64,000 nt of DNA from Candidatus Reidiella endopervernicosa (GTDB lineage Bacteria > Pseudomonadota > Gammaproteobacteria > GCF-013343005): assembly GCF_013343005.1 (NCBI RefSeq), contig NZ_CP054491.1, forward strand, positions 2,896,501-2,960,500, written 5' to 3'. The position numbers and the translations under genes were made by a program. Shown here in pieces: positions 10,605-22,517 of this stretch (positions are counted from its first letter, which is position 1; each line of letters begins with the position of its first letter). Under the pieces are notes generated by a model. It was not told the origin of the DNA. It worked only from the letters and a program-made list of their open reading frames with translations, and did no database searches.

Positions 10605-12274
10605 AAACCTCCAAGTCCGCTATCGGATGCGGTCTGGCAATCGCATAACCCTGCACATAGTCGACGCCGATCTCGGCCAGTTTCTCGACCACCGCATCAT
10701 TCTCCGCATATTCTGCGATCACCTTCTTCTCCATGAAGTGTGCAACCTCCTTGATCGAGCGCACCATCGCGTAGTCGTTGGGTTCGGTACAGATATCCTT
10801 AACCAATACTCCATCAATCTTCAGATAGTCGACGGGCAACTTCTTCAAGTAGGAGTAGGAGGAGAGACCTGAGCCAAAATCATCCAGTGAGAAGGAGCAG
10901 CCAAGATTACGCATCTCATCGATAAAGTCGGAGGCGTCCTCAAAGTTACCAATCGCCGCCGTTTCGGTAATCTCAAAGCAGATCTTTTTGCGTGGCACAC
11001 TATAGGTCGAAAGCTGCTCAAAGACATACTCCAGCAGCCGCTCGCTGCCGAGCGACTGTCCCGAGAGATTAATCGATAACTTGCCGACCTCACGCATCGC
11101 GTCGGGATTGGCATCGATCCAACTAAAGATCTTGCTGATCATCTTTCGATCGACTTCATGCATCAAATTGTGTTTTTCTGCCGCGTCGATGAACTCCGCC
11201 GGTGGTTCAACCTTGCCCTCTCTGTCGACCACGCGCATCAACACCTCATAGTGCATCTTGCCCTGGCCAGAGATCGGGGCGATCTCTTGAATGTAGGGTT
11301 CGATGCGCTCCTCCTCCAGGATGCGATTTACCCGAATCGTCCAGTCAAGTTCACTATCGAGTCTCTGCAGTTTTTCATCATCCTGCTCATAGAGCTTGAT
11401 CGTATTGCGGCCAGCATTTTTTGCCACCGTACAGGCAAGTTCCGCCTCGTTGAGCACCGTCGGTGCAAACTTGCTCTCACCAGTGATCGGCACCAGACCG
11501 ATACTGATGCTGACCGAGTAGGGGGTATCAGCAAAGTGGAACCGGTAATCCTGAACCCGATCGACCTGCTTGCCGGATATTCGATATGCCTCCTCCACGG
11601 AGAGCCCCTCATAGAGCACCGAGAACTCATCGACCCCCATACGCGACAGCGTGCAACCCTCATCACCGAGCACGCCATCGAGTAGCTCACTCAACTCCTT
11701 GAGCGCCTGGTTACCCGCACCGTAACCGTGCAGTTTCCGCACCGTCTCGAGCTGATGAATATTGATAAAGCCCACCACATGACGGACATCACCCGTCTCT
11801 GCCTGGTCCAGTGCGAGACCGAGACGTCGTTCAAACTCACGCCGATTGACCAGACCGGTTAACTCATCGTGGCTCGCTTGATAGGCGAGCTGACCATAAA
11901 GCCGCTCAACGATCAGCTCGATACTGTTATCGACAAAGGTGAGATCGTTATCATTGATCGGCGTCAGCTCACCGTTTTTCAGCGCATTAACCAGCTCGTT
12001 GAAACGCTGATCGAGAGCCTTCATGCCGAGTGAGTTAACAAAAACGTAACGCGCATAGTTCTGACCAATCCACGAGAGGCGCACATTTATCGCCTGATCT
12101 TCGCGTGCAAAGCGGAACCAGGCACCGATATTTAGTTTGATCGCCTCATCGAGCCAGGGGTGATCTGTTCATCGTCACGATCGAGCTCTCATCACGCTGC
12201 GTTGGGGTAAAGAGCTCGCTATCGGTCTCGATCTCAACCAGGGCATGCTCAGGCAGCGAAACACCGTTCTCATT

Positions 12275-12302
12275 GCTGCGCAGTTCGATCGAACTGCGCA
12301 GC
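12275..12302. repeat. 28-bp perfect palindrome
   Basis: GCTGCGCAGTTCGA is followed directly by its exact reverse complement, with centre CGATCG and no spacer. It lies in the decayed DUF1631 reading frame, where it appears as an ELRS-SI-ELRS doublet, at the point where two frames switch. Confidence 0.7.
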
Positions 12303-13467
12303 TCTATCACAACCCTTCTCACAGAGATGGTTGCAGTGGTACTCACTAACCAACGACTCGGCCCGCTCCACCATCTCCAACCGCTCATACTCGGGGGTAT
12401 CACTCTGGCCCGATTTTTCGGCGAGCGTGCGGGTCAACTCCATCGCCTCGTTCCACTCACTCCCCTCACCCTTTCGCATGTAGATCAGGGTTAATACCTG
12501 CCGCCAGGCCGACTCAATAATTCGTTTGACCGGCTCCGGCACCTTCTTGCCCACCAGCAGCTGTTTCAACTCCTCGCTGACATAGTGCTTGGCACCGGTG
12601 ACAATCTGATCACCCTCGCGTTATCGATCACCGACTCGACATTCCGATTAATGCGGCTCTGCCGGTCCTGAATCACCGGCGATAGAGACTCCATCGCCTT
12701 GGTAAATACCTCAACACCCTCACCTTCGCCGGCGATGATGCCTTCAATTACCGGATCGATCGCCGCTTCAATATCAGCCGTCATCTCCTCATCACTCAGC
12801 CCCAGCTCGGTGAGCAGCCCCAACATCTTTCGCGCCGGGTGCTGTGGATTATCGATAAATGAATCGTCGAGCAGCATCGTCTTGGTATAGGCCGCCTCCA
12901 ACCGCGTCAGCCAGCTTTTGACGCTGCTCGATAGATTGTCGCTCTGCTGCAGACTGGAGAAGAGTTCCTTCGACATTTCCAGTACACGCCGGTCGTGACT
13001 CGATAGGCGCTCAAGAAAATGGCTATCACCACCGAGCCTCTCGGAGATGCGCTCAACCACCCCCTGACCTCTGACCGTTTCGATCTCTGCAATCAGGTCA
13101 TCAAGTGTGTAACTTTCGCTGCCACCCTCATTGGGTAAGCCGGAGCTATCGAGTAGCCCCGAAGGCTGGCAATCACATTGCGTCGATCCTGCTCATCGCT
13201 CGTCCCTCGGTTCACCACCTGATAGAGCACCCGGATATCGGGCACCACACCCTGCTCCTTCAGATAGCTGTTAAAACGTTTATAGAGCGGCGAGAACTCT
13301 GTGGTGAGCGCCGTCTCAATCACAATAATCACATCCTGGCGGCTATCTATAGTGGCGTAGATGAATGAGAGCAGATCCATCAGCCCCTCTACAACCTGCT
13401 GCGGCGCCATCTCCTCGATCTGGCTATCGGTCTCCAGACCAAACAGAACAGCCATACGCATCATGCG

Positions 13468-13743
13468 CTGACCGCCATGGAGAGCGAAGTGAGGGCGGTT
13501 AGTCCCGATAGTCGACGCCGCTGCCTATTCGTAGTTGAGAGCGCGAGCGAACGACGGAGAAGATGCAGCAGCGGCTTTATGTCGGCGTAGAGTCACTGAG
13601 GGAGTTGTGTAGAGCAGCGAAGAGGTGATTACGCAACGAACGCAGGACGGTCGGGGCGCCGCAGGCATAAACGGTCGCGTGAAGTTTTTGCTGTTTGCTT
13701 GGGCTTGGATGCCCAAAACAAACTTTCGCAAAATAGCGACTCC
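13468..13743 (-). repeat. CG-flanked mobile repeat, copy 1
   Basis: 276 bases. Defined orientation runs GGGAGTCGC to GGTCAG. It carries one G fewer at the left end than most copies. CG dinucleotides flank both ends (13466-13467 and 13744-13745). It splits the PilZ-DUF1631 gene in the sense orientation. Removing it with one CG leaves the host frame off by one, so an extra single-base loss at the junction is likely. Confidence 0.9.
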
Positions 13744-14636
13744 CGGGCGTGATTGAGCTCTCACCACCGACACGCTGGATCGTGGAAGTGATGCTATTGA
13801 TTAGCAGTCGCTCATCCATCTCATCGTGCTCAACCAGTGAGAGTTCATCAAGTGAGAAGCTGTGAATGTCGGTCTCACCCTGCGCTTCAACCACATGGCC
13901 GATCCGTTGCAGATCGCGACTGATTTTCGCTAGAAACTCCTCACGAATTCTCGCCTGGCCCGCCTCGAATTGAGACAGTGCAAAGAGCAGTTCATTCTGC
14001 TGCTGCGCCTCGTGGCAGTTGGTTGCGATACTGAATAGATCGTTACTCAGCTTTCTGGCGAAGGCATCAAAAGAGGTACCCAGTAGTGTCGTAAACTGCC
14101 TGACCGACGACTCCCGGTTTAGTGTCATCGTCGCCGAGTCCACAACCTCGCCACCCGGCTCTGGTTCACTCGACGCTACGCCAGGTGTATAGACGATTTG
14201 ATCTCGAAGCTGCTCTACCAGCGCCGACTCATCATGGAGATAGGCAACACCGATCTGTGCCCGCATCATCCGCACGATGCGGGCAGAGACAGAAATTGTA
14301 TTCGACTCTGTTGCGCTATCGAGATGCAGATGGATCGGCACCACCAGCCCCTCGGATATCGGCGTACCCATCGCCGAGAAGCGGGAGAGGATCGCATCCT
14401 CAACCTCCACGCAGAGGCCATTCTGACTGAAATCTCGGATCCTGCACGCCACCGGTGCATCAACATCGAAGCCGATCTCACCTGTCAGGAGTACTGAATA
14501 ACGTTGGTGCGCCCTTTTCTCTCTTTTTGTCACGCCCGTCCTGCATATATATCGCACGGCAAATGCCGTAGCAGCCTAGATTATCGGCTAGCGTGACAGA
14601 AGGGAACAAACCATACAAATTTAATCAATTTATGGC

Positions 14637-17356
14637 TCAAACGGGATTGATGGACTCGTTCAGTTCCTTCTCAAACTCATCAACAGGGAGTGGGCGATTG
14701 AAATAGTAACCCTGGAAGTGGTGACAACCACTGTGTTTTAGAAAATCGAGCTGACCTCGTGTTTCAACACCCTCCGCAATCACCTCCAGGCCAAGGTGGT
14801 GAGTCATCGAGATAATCGTCTCAACAATGGCCGACCCGCTATCCCCCTTCTCGATATCGCGAACAAACGACTGATCGATCTTGAGCTTGTCGAGCGGTAG
14901 ACGTTTCAGATAGGAGAGCGATGAGTAGCCGGTACCAAAGTCATCAATCGCGAAGCTGATGCCAATCGACTTGAGCTGTGTCATCTTGTCGATCGTCTCC
15001 TCAACATTTTCCAGCAACATACCCTCGGTCAACTCCAGCTCGACACGGCTCGGATCGATGCCCGACTCCTCGATAATGCGACTGACCATCACCACAAAAT
15101 CTCGTTGCTTGAACTGTTTAGGGCTGACGTTAATCGCCAGACGGTTTATTTCCCCACCACGCCCCTCCAGCTCCCACATCCGCAGCTGTTTACAGGCGCT
15201 GCGCATCACCCACTCACCGATAGAGAGAATCAGCCCACTATCTTCGGCGACGGGAATAAACCGGGCCTGCGAGATCATCCCCTCTTCGGGGTGCAGCCAG
15301 CGCAGCAGGCACTCAGCTCCCATCAGCCGGTCATCTATCGAGAACTGCGGCTGATAGTGAAGACTCAACTCACCGTTATGAATCGCCTTGCGTAGATCGT
15401 TCTCCATCTGCAACCGCTCACTGGCGGCGAGCTGCATACTCGGGAGGTAGAATTGGAAGGTATCGCGCCCCTGCTCCTTGGCTTTATACATAGCGATATC
15501 GGCCTGTTTCAGTACATCATCGGCCACATCGGAGTTCTCAGGAAAGAGCGTGATACCGATACTGATACTGACATGTAACTCATTGCCATCAATATGGAAG
15601 GGACGGGCGATAGCGGACTGAATTTTCTGCACCACTATTTGTGTCTCCATTAACGCCATCTCAGGATCTTCTGCCAACTCAGTCATCAGCACGACAAACT
15701 CATCTCCCCCGAGCCGAGCCGCCGTATCTTCGGCTCGCACCTCACCCGCCAGCCGCTCTGCCACCTGCTTAACCAGGCCATCACCCACCTAGTGTCCGAG
15801 TGAATCATTGATTACCTTGAAGTGATCAACATCAAGAAAGAGCAGCGCACCTGTATGACCATGTCGCTTGCAGCGCGACAGCGCCTTTTGCAGTTGATCG
15901 TAGATGAAACGGCGGTTGGGCAAATCGGTCAACGCATCGTAGTAGGCCTGACGCTCAATCTTCGATGCGGCACGTTTGCGCTCGGTTATATCCTGAAAAT
16001 GGCCAACATAGTGAGTCGTTTCGCCCGCCTCATTCTTCACCGCCGTGATACCAAGCCACTCCGGATAGGCCTCACCATCCTTACGGCGGTTAACGATCTC
16101 GCCTTCCCAGACCCCCTTCTCTAGTAACACCTGCCACATCTTCCTGTAGAAGGCCTTACTCTGCTGACCCGATGAAAGCACTCGGCTATGTTTGCCAACG
16201 ATCTCCTCCGCCGTATAACCGGTGATACTGGTAAAGGCCTCATTGACGCGCAGGACTACCCCGTTGGGATCGGTGATCGTGATCGCCTCATGTGATTCGA
16301 AGGCACTCGCCGCCAGACGAAGGTCCTCCTCTACCCGCTTACGTTCTGTGATATCACGGAAACTAACCACTGCTCCGGTGACCTGATTACTCTCAAAGAT
16401 TGGCGTACTGGTGTACTCAACCGCTGACCGCCATGGAGAGCGAAGTGAGGGCGGTTAGTCCCCGATAGTCGACGCCGTCTGCCTATTCGTAGTTGAGAGC
16501 GCGAGCGAACGACGGAGAAGATGCAGCACGGCTTTATGTCGGCGTAGAGTCACTGAGGGAGTTGTGTAGAGCCGCGAAGAGGTGATTACGCAACGAACGC
16601 AGGACGGTCGGGGCGCCGTAGGCATAAACGGTCGCGTTAAGTTTTGCTGTTTGCTTGGGCTTGGATGCCCAAAACAAACTTTCGCAAAATAGCGACTCCC
16701 CGGCGAAAACTGCTGCCATCCTCGCGCCACAGCACCTCATCACTTACATATTTAGTTTCACCATCCCGGACCGCAGCTCGCATGCGACAGCTCTTCTCCG
16801 GATACTCCCGGCCGTCTGCATGGGAGTGGTGCATCTGCGTATGGCTGTGCTTGCCGATGAGTTCATCTGGTCGATAACCGAGCATCGCTGCGCCGCTCTG
16901 GTTAATGAAAGTGGTCTTGCCCTCACGATCAAGGCCGTAGATGCCATCACTCGTGGAGTTGAGCAGTAGTTCACGTTGGTAGCGCTGCTGCTCAATCTTG
17001 CGCATCGCATTTTCCAGCTCGATGGTCCGCTCATTGATGCGCCACTCCAGATCGCTACGCAGGGAGTTGAGTTCAATATCGGCACGCGCGAGACTCCTGT
17101 AGAGCCTCTGCACAAATAGACCTGCCGCAACCGAGAGAGAGAAGAGCAGTAGTCGCACCCACACCTCTACCGGTTCCGGCGCAAAGAGTTGCTGTGAAAG
17201 ATCACCCTCACCCAGCAGGGTGACATCGACCCAGATATCGAACACACAGAGCAGCAGACCGACCACAACACTGCGAATCAGAATCCGACTACTACTCAGT
17301 GAAATTACGGGTCTAAACAGCATTTCTTGACTAAAACATAGGGCTTTCAAATACAT
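14637..17356 (-). pseudogene. Membrane PAS–PAS–GGDEF–EAL protein, broken
   Basis: Two membrane segments (about residues 28-45 and 70-88) are followed by a coiled linker, a PAS domain (ending DEVLWREDGSSF), the repeat at 16424-16700, the rest of that PAS plus a second PAS (both ending in DITERK), then GGDEF and EAL. The GGDEF domain holds an in-frame TAG at 15789-15791 in DSLGH-stop-VGDGL. The usual residue is Gln, so a CAG-to-TAG change is the simplest explanation. Beyond it RLGGDEF and a complete EAL set (ECLLRW, INVSPKQF, ELTEGML, DDFGTGYSS, LKID, EGVE) are intact. The C-terminal part could be made from an internal start. Confidence 0.88.
16424..16700 (-). repeat. CG-flanked mobile repeat, copy 2
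   Basis: 277 bases, same orientation as its host gene, flanked by CG at 16422-16423 and 16701-16702. It sits inside the first PAS domain. Removing 281 bases, rather than element plus one CG, restores the host frame here, so the left junction has probably changed by two bases. Confidence 0.9.
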
Positions 17357-18046
17357 ATTGAAGAATCACGAAGCAACATCCACACCAATGCTCACAATTT
17401 TGTAACACATTTTAACAATTGAATAATTCACCACAATTCACTAAAAGGAGGATATCCCTACAACAACGGCGTTTTTTTGATATCTATCAAGTCAGAGCAG
17501 TGATGATATTTGTGACATTAATTGAAACAATCAACCCATCTATTAGACACATTTCAACATTCAAAGACCTGTCATGTCATGTCATGTCATTATTGACTGC
17601 CACCTACAAAAACTCTGTCATGTCACAACAGACAAGGGTGGCACTGTTCCACCAATACTGATGCAAATCTCCCTCTTGTATTGAGGGGAGGTGTCGAGCC
17701 GAATCGCCTGTGTCGAACAGAGCATTCGCGTTAATAGCCTCCCAACATCGATATCTGACTGTCACCATTCATCGACCAACTTAGTGTCATAACTAGACTG
17801 TCGTTTGGCAGCACAGTGTCAGCACCCTTATTTGCAGGAAGCGTCACAGCTGGCAGAATTTGAAGCGACACAACGGCATTCACGAAGAACCAAATCAAAC
17901 GAATTATTTGCCGTACACCAGATACCTCTTTGGTGTTAACTGAAGCCCTGAATTTCTGTAGAATCTCCATCCGATTGAGGCGTGATTGCTTGAGCGGTTG
18001 CGCCCCACCATCCATACTGGGAAACCGTTCCAAACACAGACCCTCC
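17357..18046. other. 690-bp region without a supported gene
   Basis: Lies between the divergent PAS-GGDEF-EAL pseudogene and rnfA. The first half is AT-rich and holds four tandem copies of GTCAT at 17571-17590. A minus-strand frame, 17970 to 17731 (79 codons, one hydrophobic stretch), is open but has no recognisable family and no clear ribosome-binding site, so it is not called. The rnfA promoter should lie near 17900-18040 but could not be placed. Confidence 0.5.
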
Positions 18047-18628
18047 ATGACCGAATACGCGCTCATTCTTGTCAGCACCATCCTGGTCAACAACTTCGTG
18101 CTGGTGAAGTTTCTGGGGCTCTGCCCCTTCATGGGTGTCTCACGCAAGCTGGAAACCGCCACCGGTATGGGGCTGGCTACCACCTTTGTATTAACCCTCT
18201 CCTCGATCTGCTCCTATCTGGCCAACGAATTTCTGCTCGCACCGCTCGGGCTTGAGTATCTGCGCACCATCACCTTTATATTGGTGATTGCAGTGGTGGT
18301 GCAGTTCACCGAGATGGTGGTACGCAAGACCAGCCCGCTGCTCTATCAGGTACTCGGCATCTTCCTGCCACTGATTACTACCAACTGCGCCGTACTCGGC
18401 GTGGCGCTGCTCAACATTCAGGAGCAGCACAGTTTCCTGCAGTCGGCGGTTTACGGCTTTGGCGCCGCCATCGGCTTCTCAATGGTGCTGGTACTGTTTG
18501 CTGCGATCCGTGAGCGTGTGGCCGTTGCCGACGTCCCGGCCCCCTTCCAGGGTGCCGCCATCGCACTGATTACAGCCGGCCTGATGTCACTTGCCTTTAT
18601 GGGCTTCTCCGGACTGGTTAAGGGGTAA
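18047..18628 (+). CDS. rnfA: Rnf electron transport complex subunit RnfA
   Basis: A 193-residue membrane protein with about six helices. The start is the ATG at 18047 ([19 protein letters not shown]), because the longer frame upstream is unconserved. The subunit is paralogous to RnfE and carries the [15 protein letters not shown] and [13 protein letters not shown] segments that place a cluster-binding Cys in the membrane. Rnf couples electron flow between ferredoxin and NAD to ion transport across the inner membrane. First of six overlapping genes rnfABCDGE. Confidence 0.95.
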   Translation: MTEYALILVSTILVNNFVLVKFLGLCPFMGVSRKLETATGMGLATTFVLTLSSICSYLANEFLLAPLGLEYLRTITFILVIAVVVQFTEMVVRKTSPLLYQVLGIFLPLITTNCAVLGVALLNIQEQHSFLQSAVYGFGAAIGFSMVLVLFAAIRERVAVADVPAPFQGAAIALITAGLMSLAFMGFSGLVKG

Positions 18629-18630
18629 CG

Positions 18631-19176
18631 ATGCTGACGGCGATTCTTGCGCTCGGCACTCTGGCCGCCCTGTTCGGACTGCTGCTCGGCTACTCCGCAA
18701 TCCGTTTCAAGGTCGAGAGCGACCCCGTGGTCGATCAGGTCGATGCGATCCTGCCACAGACCCAGTGTGGCCAGTGCGGTTTTCCCGGCTGTCGTCCCTA
18801 CGCCGAGGCGATTGCCAACGGCGAGGCGCCGATCAACCAGTGCCCCCCCGGCGGTGAATCGGTCATTGTTGCCCTCGCCGACCTGCTCGGCCGCGATCCG
18901 CTGCCACTCAACGAGGAGCACGGCGAGCACAAAGGGAAGATGGTCGCCGTCATCGATGAGAATATCTGCATCGGTTGTACCCTCTGCATCCAGGCCTGTC
19001 CGGTCGATGCCATCCTCGGCGCTGCCAAACAGATGACCACCGTGATCGAGAGCGAGTGCACCGGCTGCGAACTCTGCATCCCCCCCTGTCCAGTCGAGTG
19101 CATCGACATGGAACCACTCGAGCGTGAGATCGGCGACTGGAAGTGGCCGCTGCCCGAGCACGAGGTGGATTCATGA
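18631..19176 (+). CDS. rnfB: Rnf complex ferredoxin subunit RnfB
   Basis: 181 residues: an N-terminal membrane anchor (residues 1-22), a 4Fe-4S domain with CGQCGFPGC and a later Cys at NQCPPGGE, then two ferredoxin motifs [12 protein letters not shown] (about residue 113) and [12 protein letters not shown] (about residue 143). It takes electrons from reduced ferredoxin and passes them into the membrane part of Rnf. It starts two bases after the rnfA stop and overlaps rnfC (ATGA). Confidence 0.95.
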   Translation: MLTAILALGTLAALFGLLLGYSAIRFKVESDPVVDQVDAILPQTQCGQCGFPGCRPYAEAIANGEAPINQCPPGGESVIVALADLLGRDPLPLNEEHGEHKGKMVAVIDENICIGCTLCIQACPVDAILGAAKQMTTVIESECTGCELCIPPCPVECIDMEPLEREIGDWKWPLPEHEVDS

Positions 19177-20846
19177 GCCGCAAGCTTTGGACATACCACG
19201 GAGGTCTCCACCTGCCTGATGAGAAGGAGATCTCGACCGCACGTCCACTTGCCACGCTGCCGCTGCCCAGGCAGCTGACCATCCCGCTGCAGCAGCATAT
19301 CGGTGAACCAACCACACCACTGGTCAAGGTGGGCGACAAGGTACTCAAGGGGCAGAAGATCGCCGACGCGGGTGCCTACGTCAGCGCGCCGCTACATGCA
19401 CCCAGCTCGGGAACTGTTACTGCCATCGGCATGGCGGCAGTCCCTCACCCATCGGGAATGAGCGCAGCGGCTATCACCATCGAAACCGATGGCGAGGATC
19501 GCTGGATCGAGGATCGCAACCCTGTCAGCGACCATAAAAGTCTCAATCCCACCGAACTGCGCGAGAAGATTCATCAGGCCGGTATCGTCGGACTGGGTGG
19601 CGCCGGCTTCCCCTCCTTTATCAAACTCAACCCCGGCGCACGCACCTCGATCGACAGCCTGATCATCAACGGAGCTGAGTGCGAACCCTATATCAGCTGC
19701 GACGACATGCTGATGCGCAGCCGCCCCGAAGCGGTACTTGAGGGCGCCCAGATCATGGCCCACGCGCTGCACGCCGATACGGTCATTATCGCCATTGAAG
19801 AGAATAAACCCGACGCCTACGCCGCTCTTCGAGCCGCCTTGCACGGCTGCGGTTGCAGCAATGTCGAGCTGGTAATGATCCCAATCCGCTACCCAACCGG
19901 TGGCGAGAAGCAGCTGATCAAGGTGATCACCGGCAGGGAGGTACCGCAGAACGGTCTGCCGATCGACCTCGGCATCGTCTGCCATAACGTCGCCACTGCC
20001 GCGAGCGTCTTTGACGCCGTCATCCAGGACCAACCTCTGATCTCTCGCATCGTCACCGTGACTGGCGAAGGTGTTGCTCAACCACAGAATCTGATCGTAC
20101 CGCTCGGAGCACCCATTGAATCACTGATTGAGGCGTGCGGCGGTTACACCGAACAGGCAGAACGGCTGGTGATGGGGGGGCCGATGATGGGCATTGCCAT
20201 CCACAGCGACGAAGTACCGGTAATCAAAACCGCCAACTGTTTTCTGCTCACCCGTATTCCGGCCACTGAACAGTCGGTACGGCCCTGCATCCGCTGTGGC
20301 GCATGCGCCGATGTCTGCCCTGCACAGCTGCTTCCGCAGCAGCTCTTCTGGTACGCACAGGCCAACGATTTTGAGAAGGTGCAGGACTACAACCTGTTCG
20401 ACTGCATCGAGTGTGGCTGTTGCTCACACGTCTGCCCCAGCCATCTTCCGCTGGTCCACTTCTACCGCTACGCCAAGAATGAGATCTGGGAGCAGGAGCG
20501 TGAACGCGGCAAGGCCGACATCGCCCGTCAGCGCCATGAGGCACGCCAGGAGCGACAGGCACGCGATAAAGCGGAGCGTGAAGCGAAGCTGCGCAAGAAG
20601 CGTGAGGCGCTGAAGGCGAAAGAGAGTGGTAGTGACAAAAAGGATGAGAAGGATAGCAAGCAGGCGGCCATCCAGGCGGCACTGGATCGGGTACGCGCCA
20701 AACAACACGGCGGCGATAACAAACCAAAGAACATCGACAACCTGACCCCGGAGCAGCAGCGCGCCATCGACGAGGCCGATGCCCGTCGTCAACGCATGCG
20801 CGATCAGGAGCAACAACCGAATACTAAAGGAGAGGGGCAATCATGA
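19173..20846 (+). CDS. rnfC: Rnf complex subunit RnfC
   Basis: 557 residues from the ATG at 19173, which overlaps the rnfB stop. It is the NADH/FMN-binding peripheral subunit with homology to Nqo1. Seen: [16 protein letters not shown], the NGAECEPYI segment, and two 4Fe-4S motifs [12 protein letters not shown] and [12 protein letters not shown] (about residues 370-420). From about residue 440 a long charged, Lys/Glu/Arg/Ala-rich tail follows, probably a helical or coiled-coil extension of the kind seen in many gammaproteobacterial RnfC. It overlaps rnfD by four bases. Confidence 0.95.
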   Translation: MSRKLWTYHGGLHLPDEKEISTARPLATLPLPRQLTIPLQQHIGEPTTPLVKVGDKVLKGQKIADAGAYVSAPLHAPSSGTVTAIGMAAVPHPSGMSAAAITIETDGEDRWIEDRNPVSDHKSLNPTELREKIHQAGIVGLGGAGFPSFIKLNPGARTSIDSLIINGAECEPYISCDDMLMRSRPEAVLEGAQIMAHALHADTVIIAIEENKPDAYAALRAALHGCGCSNVELVMIPIRYPTGGEKQLIKVITGREVPQNGLPIDLGIVCHNVATAASVFDAVIQDQPLISRIVTVTGEGVAQPQNLIVPLGAPIESLIEACGGYTEQAERLVMGGPMMGIAIHSDEVPVIKTANCFLLTRIPATEQSVRPCIRCGACADVCPAQLLPQQLFWYAQANDFEKVQDYNLFDCIECGCCSHVCPSHLPLVHFYRYAKNEIWEQERERGKADIARQRHEARQERQARDKAEREAKLRKKREALKAKESGSDKKDEKDSKQAAIQAALDRVRAKQHGGDNKPKNIDNLTPEQQRAIDEADARRQRMRDQEQQPNTKGEGQS

Positions 20847-21877
20847 AGTTCGCCACCGCTAGCTCCCCACACACACCCTCGACCGGTGAACTCAACGCGC
20901 TAATGCGTCAGGTGATCTATGCACTGTTGCCTGCCATTGCGACCGCCTGGTGGTTCTTCGGCTGGGGCGTGCTGATCAATATTGCTGTCGCATCCATCTT
21001 TGCCCTCGGTGCTGAGGCCGCCATACTACTACTGCGTAACCGTCCACTCGCACCCGCACTCTCTGACTGCAGCGCCCTGCTCACCGCAATACTGCTCGGG
21101 CTGGCACTACCCGCCCTCGCCCCCTGGTGGCTGGCTGCTGTCGGTGCCCTGTTTGCCATCGTCTTTGCCAAGCAGCTCTACGGTGGTCTCGGTTTTAATC
21201 CCTTCAACCCAGCGATGGTCGGCTACGTGGTACTGCTGATCTCATTCCCTCTCGAGATGACCAGCTGGCCCGCACCACAAGAGCTGGCAACGGTAAGTCT
21301 CTCACTCGTCGAGACCCTGAGCTATAGCTTCGGCGGCACACTACCCGCCACACTCGGCCTCGATGCACTCACCACCGCCACCCCACTTGATGCGATCAAG
21401 ACCGGTGTCGGCCTGGAGCAGAGTGTCGCGGCCATCAGCCAATCACCGCTGTTTGGTGAGTTCGGTGGCAAGGGGTGGGAGTGGCTGGCAGCCGCCTACC
21501 TGCTCGGCGGTCTCTGGCTGCTCTACAAACGCATCATCAGCTGGCACATCCCGGCCGGACTGCTCGGTGCACTGGCCCTCATCGCCACCCTCTTCTGGCT
21601 CGGGGATGCCAGCCGCTACGCCTCGCCGCTGTTCCACCTCTTCAGCGGTGCCGCAATCATCGGTGCCTTCTTTATTGCCACCGATCCGATCAGTGCCGCC
21701 ACCACGCTGCGTGGCCGTCTACTGTTTGGTATCGGTATCGGACTGATCACCTACATCATCCGTACCTGGGGTGGCTACCCCGACGGCATCGCCTTCGCCG
21801 TGTTATTGATGAACATGGCCGCTCCCACGCTCGACTACTACACCCGTCCGCGTGTATTTGGTCAGGGGGGACGCTGA
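20843..21877 (+). CDS. rnfD: Rnf complex membrane subunit RnfD
   Basis: 344 residues with about eight to ten transmembrane helices. The subunit is paralogous to NqrB and carries a covalently bound FMN on a Thr. The matching loop here is TTATPLDAIKTG, near residue 177. Other family marks are YGGLGFNPFNPAMVGYV and YPDGIAFAVLLMNMAAPTLD. It overlaps rnfC by four bases, and rnfG starts two bases after its stop. Confidence 0.95.
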   Translation: MKFATASSPHTPSTGELNALMRQVIYALLPAIATAWWFFGWGVLINIAVASIFALGAEAAILLLRNRPLAPALSDCSALLTAILLGLALPALAPWWLAAVGALFAIVFAKQLYGGLGFNPFNPAMVGYVVLLISFPLEMTSWPAPQELATVSLSLVETLSYSFGGTLPATLGLDALTTATPLDAIKTGVGLEQSVAAISQSPLFGEFGGKGWEWLAAAYLLGGLWLLYKRIISWHIPAGLLGALALIATLFWLGDASRYASPLFHLFSGAAIIGAFFIATDPISAATTLRGRLLFGIGIGLITYIIRTWGGYPDGIAFAVLLMNMAAPTLDYYTRPRVFGQGGR

Positions 21878-21878
21878 G

Positions 21879-22517
21879 ATGCTGTTCCGTCACATCATCG
21901 GCACCATGCTACTGCTGGCCCTGTTTGCCGTGGTTGGCACCGGACTGGTCGCCTTGACCCACGCCGGCACCCAGGAGCGTATCGCCGCTAACGAGCGTGA
22001 GGCGCTCCTGAAATCGATCCACGCGCTGATCCCCCCCAGCAGCCACGACAACGACATCTTTACCGACACCGTAGCGGTGATCGATCCGCTCCTCGGTAAT
22101 GACGAACCCCACACCGCCTACCGCGCCCGCAGCGGTGCTCAAGCCGTCGCGGTAGTGCTCACCCCGATCGCACCCGACGGTTACAACGGCACCATCAAGC
22201 TGCTGGTGGCGATCAACCACGACAGCACCCTGGCCGGGGTGCGCATTCTCAGCCATCGTGAGACACCCGGACTGGGTGACGGCATCGAGGTCGAGCGCTC
22301 CGACTGGGTGCTTGGCTTTAATAGTCGCTCTCTCTCCGACCCCGCAATCAAACAGTGGGGCGTAAAGAAGGATGGTGGTGCGTTTGACCAGTTCACCGGC
22401 GCCACCATCACCCCACGGGCCGTGGTCAATGCGGTCAAACAGAGCCTGCTATATTTCAGAGACCACCGCGACACGCTCTTCGCACTGCCGCAGCAGGAGA
22501 CAACAGACAATGGCTGA
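21879..22517 (+). CDS. rnfG: Rnf complex FMN-binding subunit RnfG
   Basis: 212 residues from the ATG at 21879 (the open frame begins earlier inside rnfD). One N-terminal membrane helix is followed by a periplasmic FMN-binding domain. The covalent attachment motif is TGATIT, with the Thr expected to carry FMN through a phosphoester bond. [13 protein letters not shown] is the other conserved block. It overlaps rnfE by eight bases. Confidence 0.95.
   Translation: MLFRHIIGTMLLLALFAVVGTGLVALTHAGTQERIAANEREALLKSIHALIPPSSHDNDIFTDTVAVIDPLLGNDEPHTAYRARSGAQAVAVVLTPIAPDGYNGTIKLLVAINHDSTLAGVRILSHRETPGLGDGIEVERSDWVLGFNSRSLSDPAIKQWGVKKDGGAFDQFTGATITPRAVVNAVKQSLLYFRDHRDTLFALPQQETTDNG

Larger units (their letters stand above)
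10603..14533 (-). pseudogene. PilZ–DUF1631–GGDEF–EAL c-di-GMP protein, broken
   Basis: One ancestral gene is read in pieces. 14533 to about 13746 carries an N-terminal PilZ domain (RAHQR and DFSQNG motifs) and the start of DUF1631. 13465-13093, 13060-12566, 12569-12270 and 12403-12146 continue DUF1631. 12084-10603 carries GGDEF and EAL. A 276-base repeat splits it at 13468-13743, and there are at least four further one- or two-base frame breaks (near 13155, 12610, 12300 and 12170). GGDEF is degenerate (MGVDEF). EAL keeps EVLMR, INLSGQSL, DDFGSGLSSYSYL, LKID and QGY, so the protein probably sensed and degraded c-di-GMP. The last fragment could still be made alone. Confidence 0.85.

Noticed and set aside
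10603-14533. Treating the DUF1631 fragments as separate small genes
   Set aside because: Rejoined in order they give one continuous PilZ-DUF1631-GGDEF-EAL protein; each break is a single small indel or the repeat.
13468-16700. The repeat as a self-splicing intron
   Set aside because: The motY copy is antisense to its gene and two copies are intergenic. There are no intron-encoded protein or recognisable group I/II core motifs, and removal does not restore frame in two of four genes without extra changes.
17731-17970. 79-codon minus-strand ORF upstream of rnfA
   Set aside because: No recognisable family, no clear RBS, and its longer version is antisense to rnfA.
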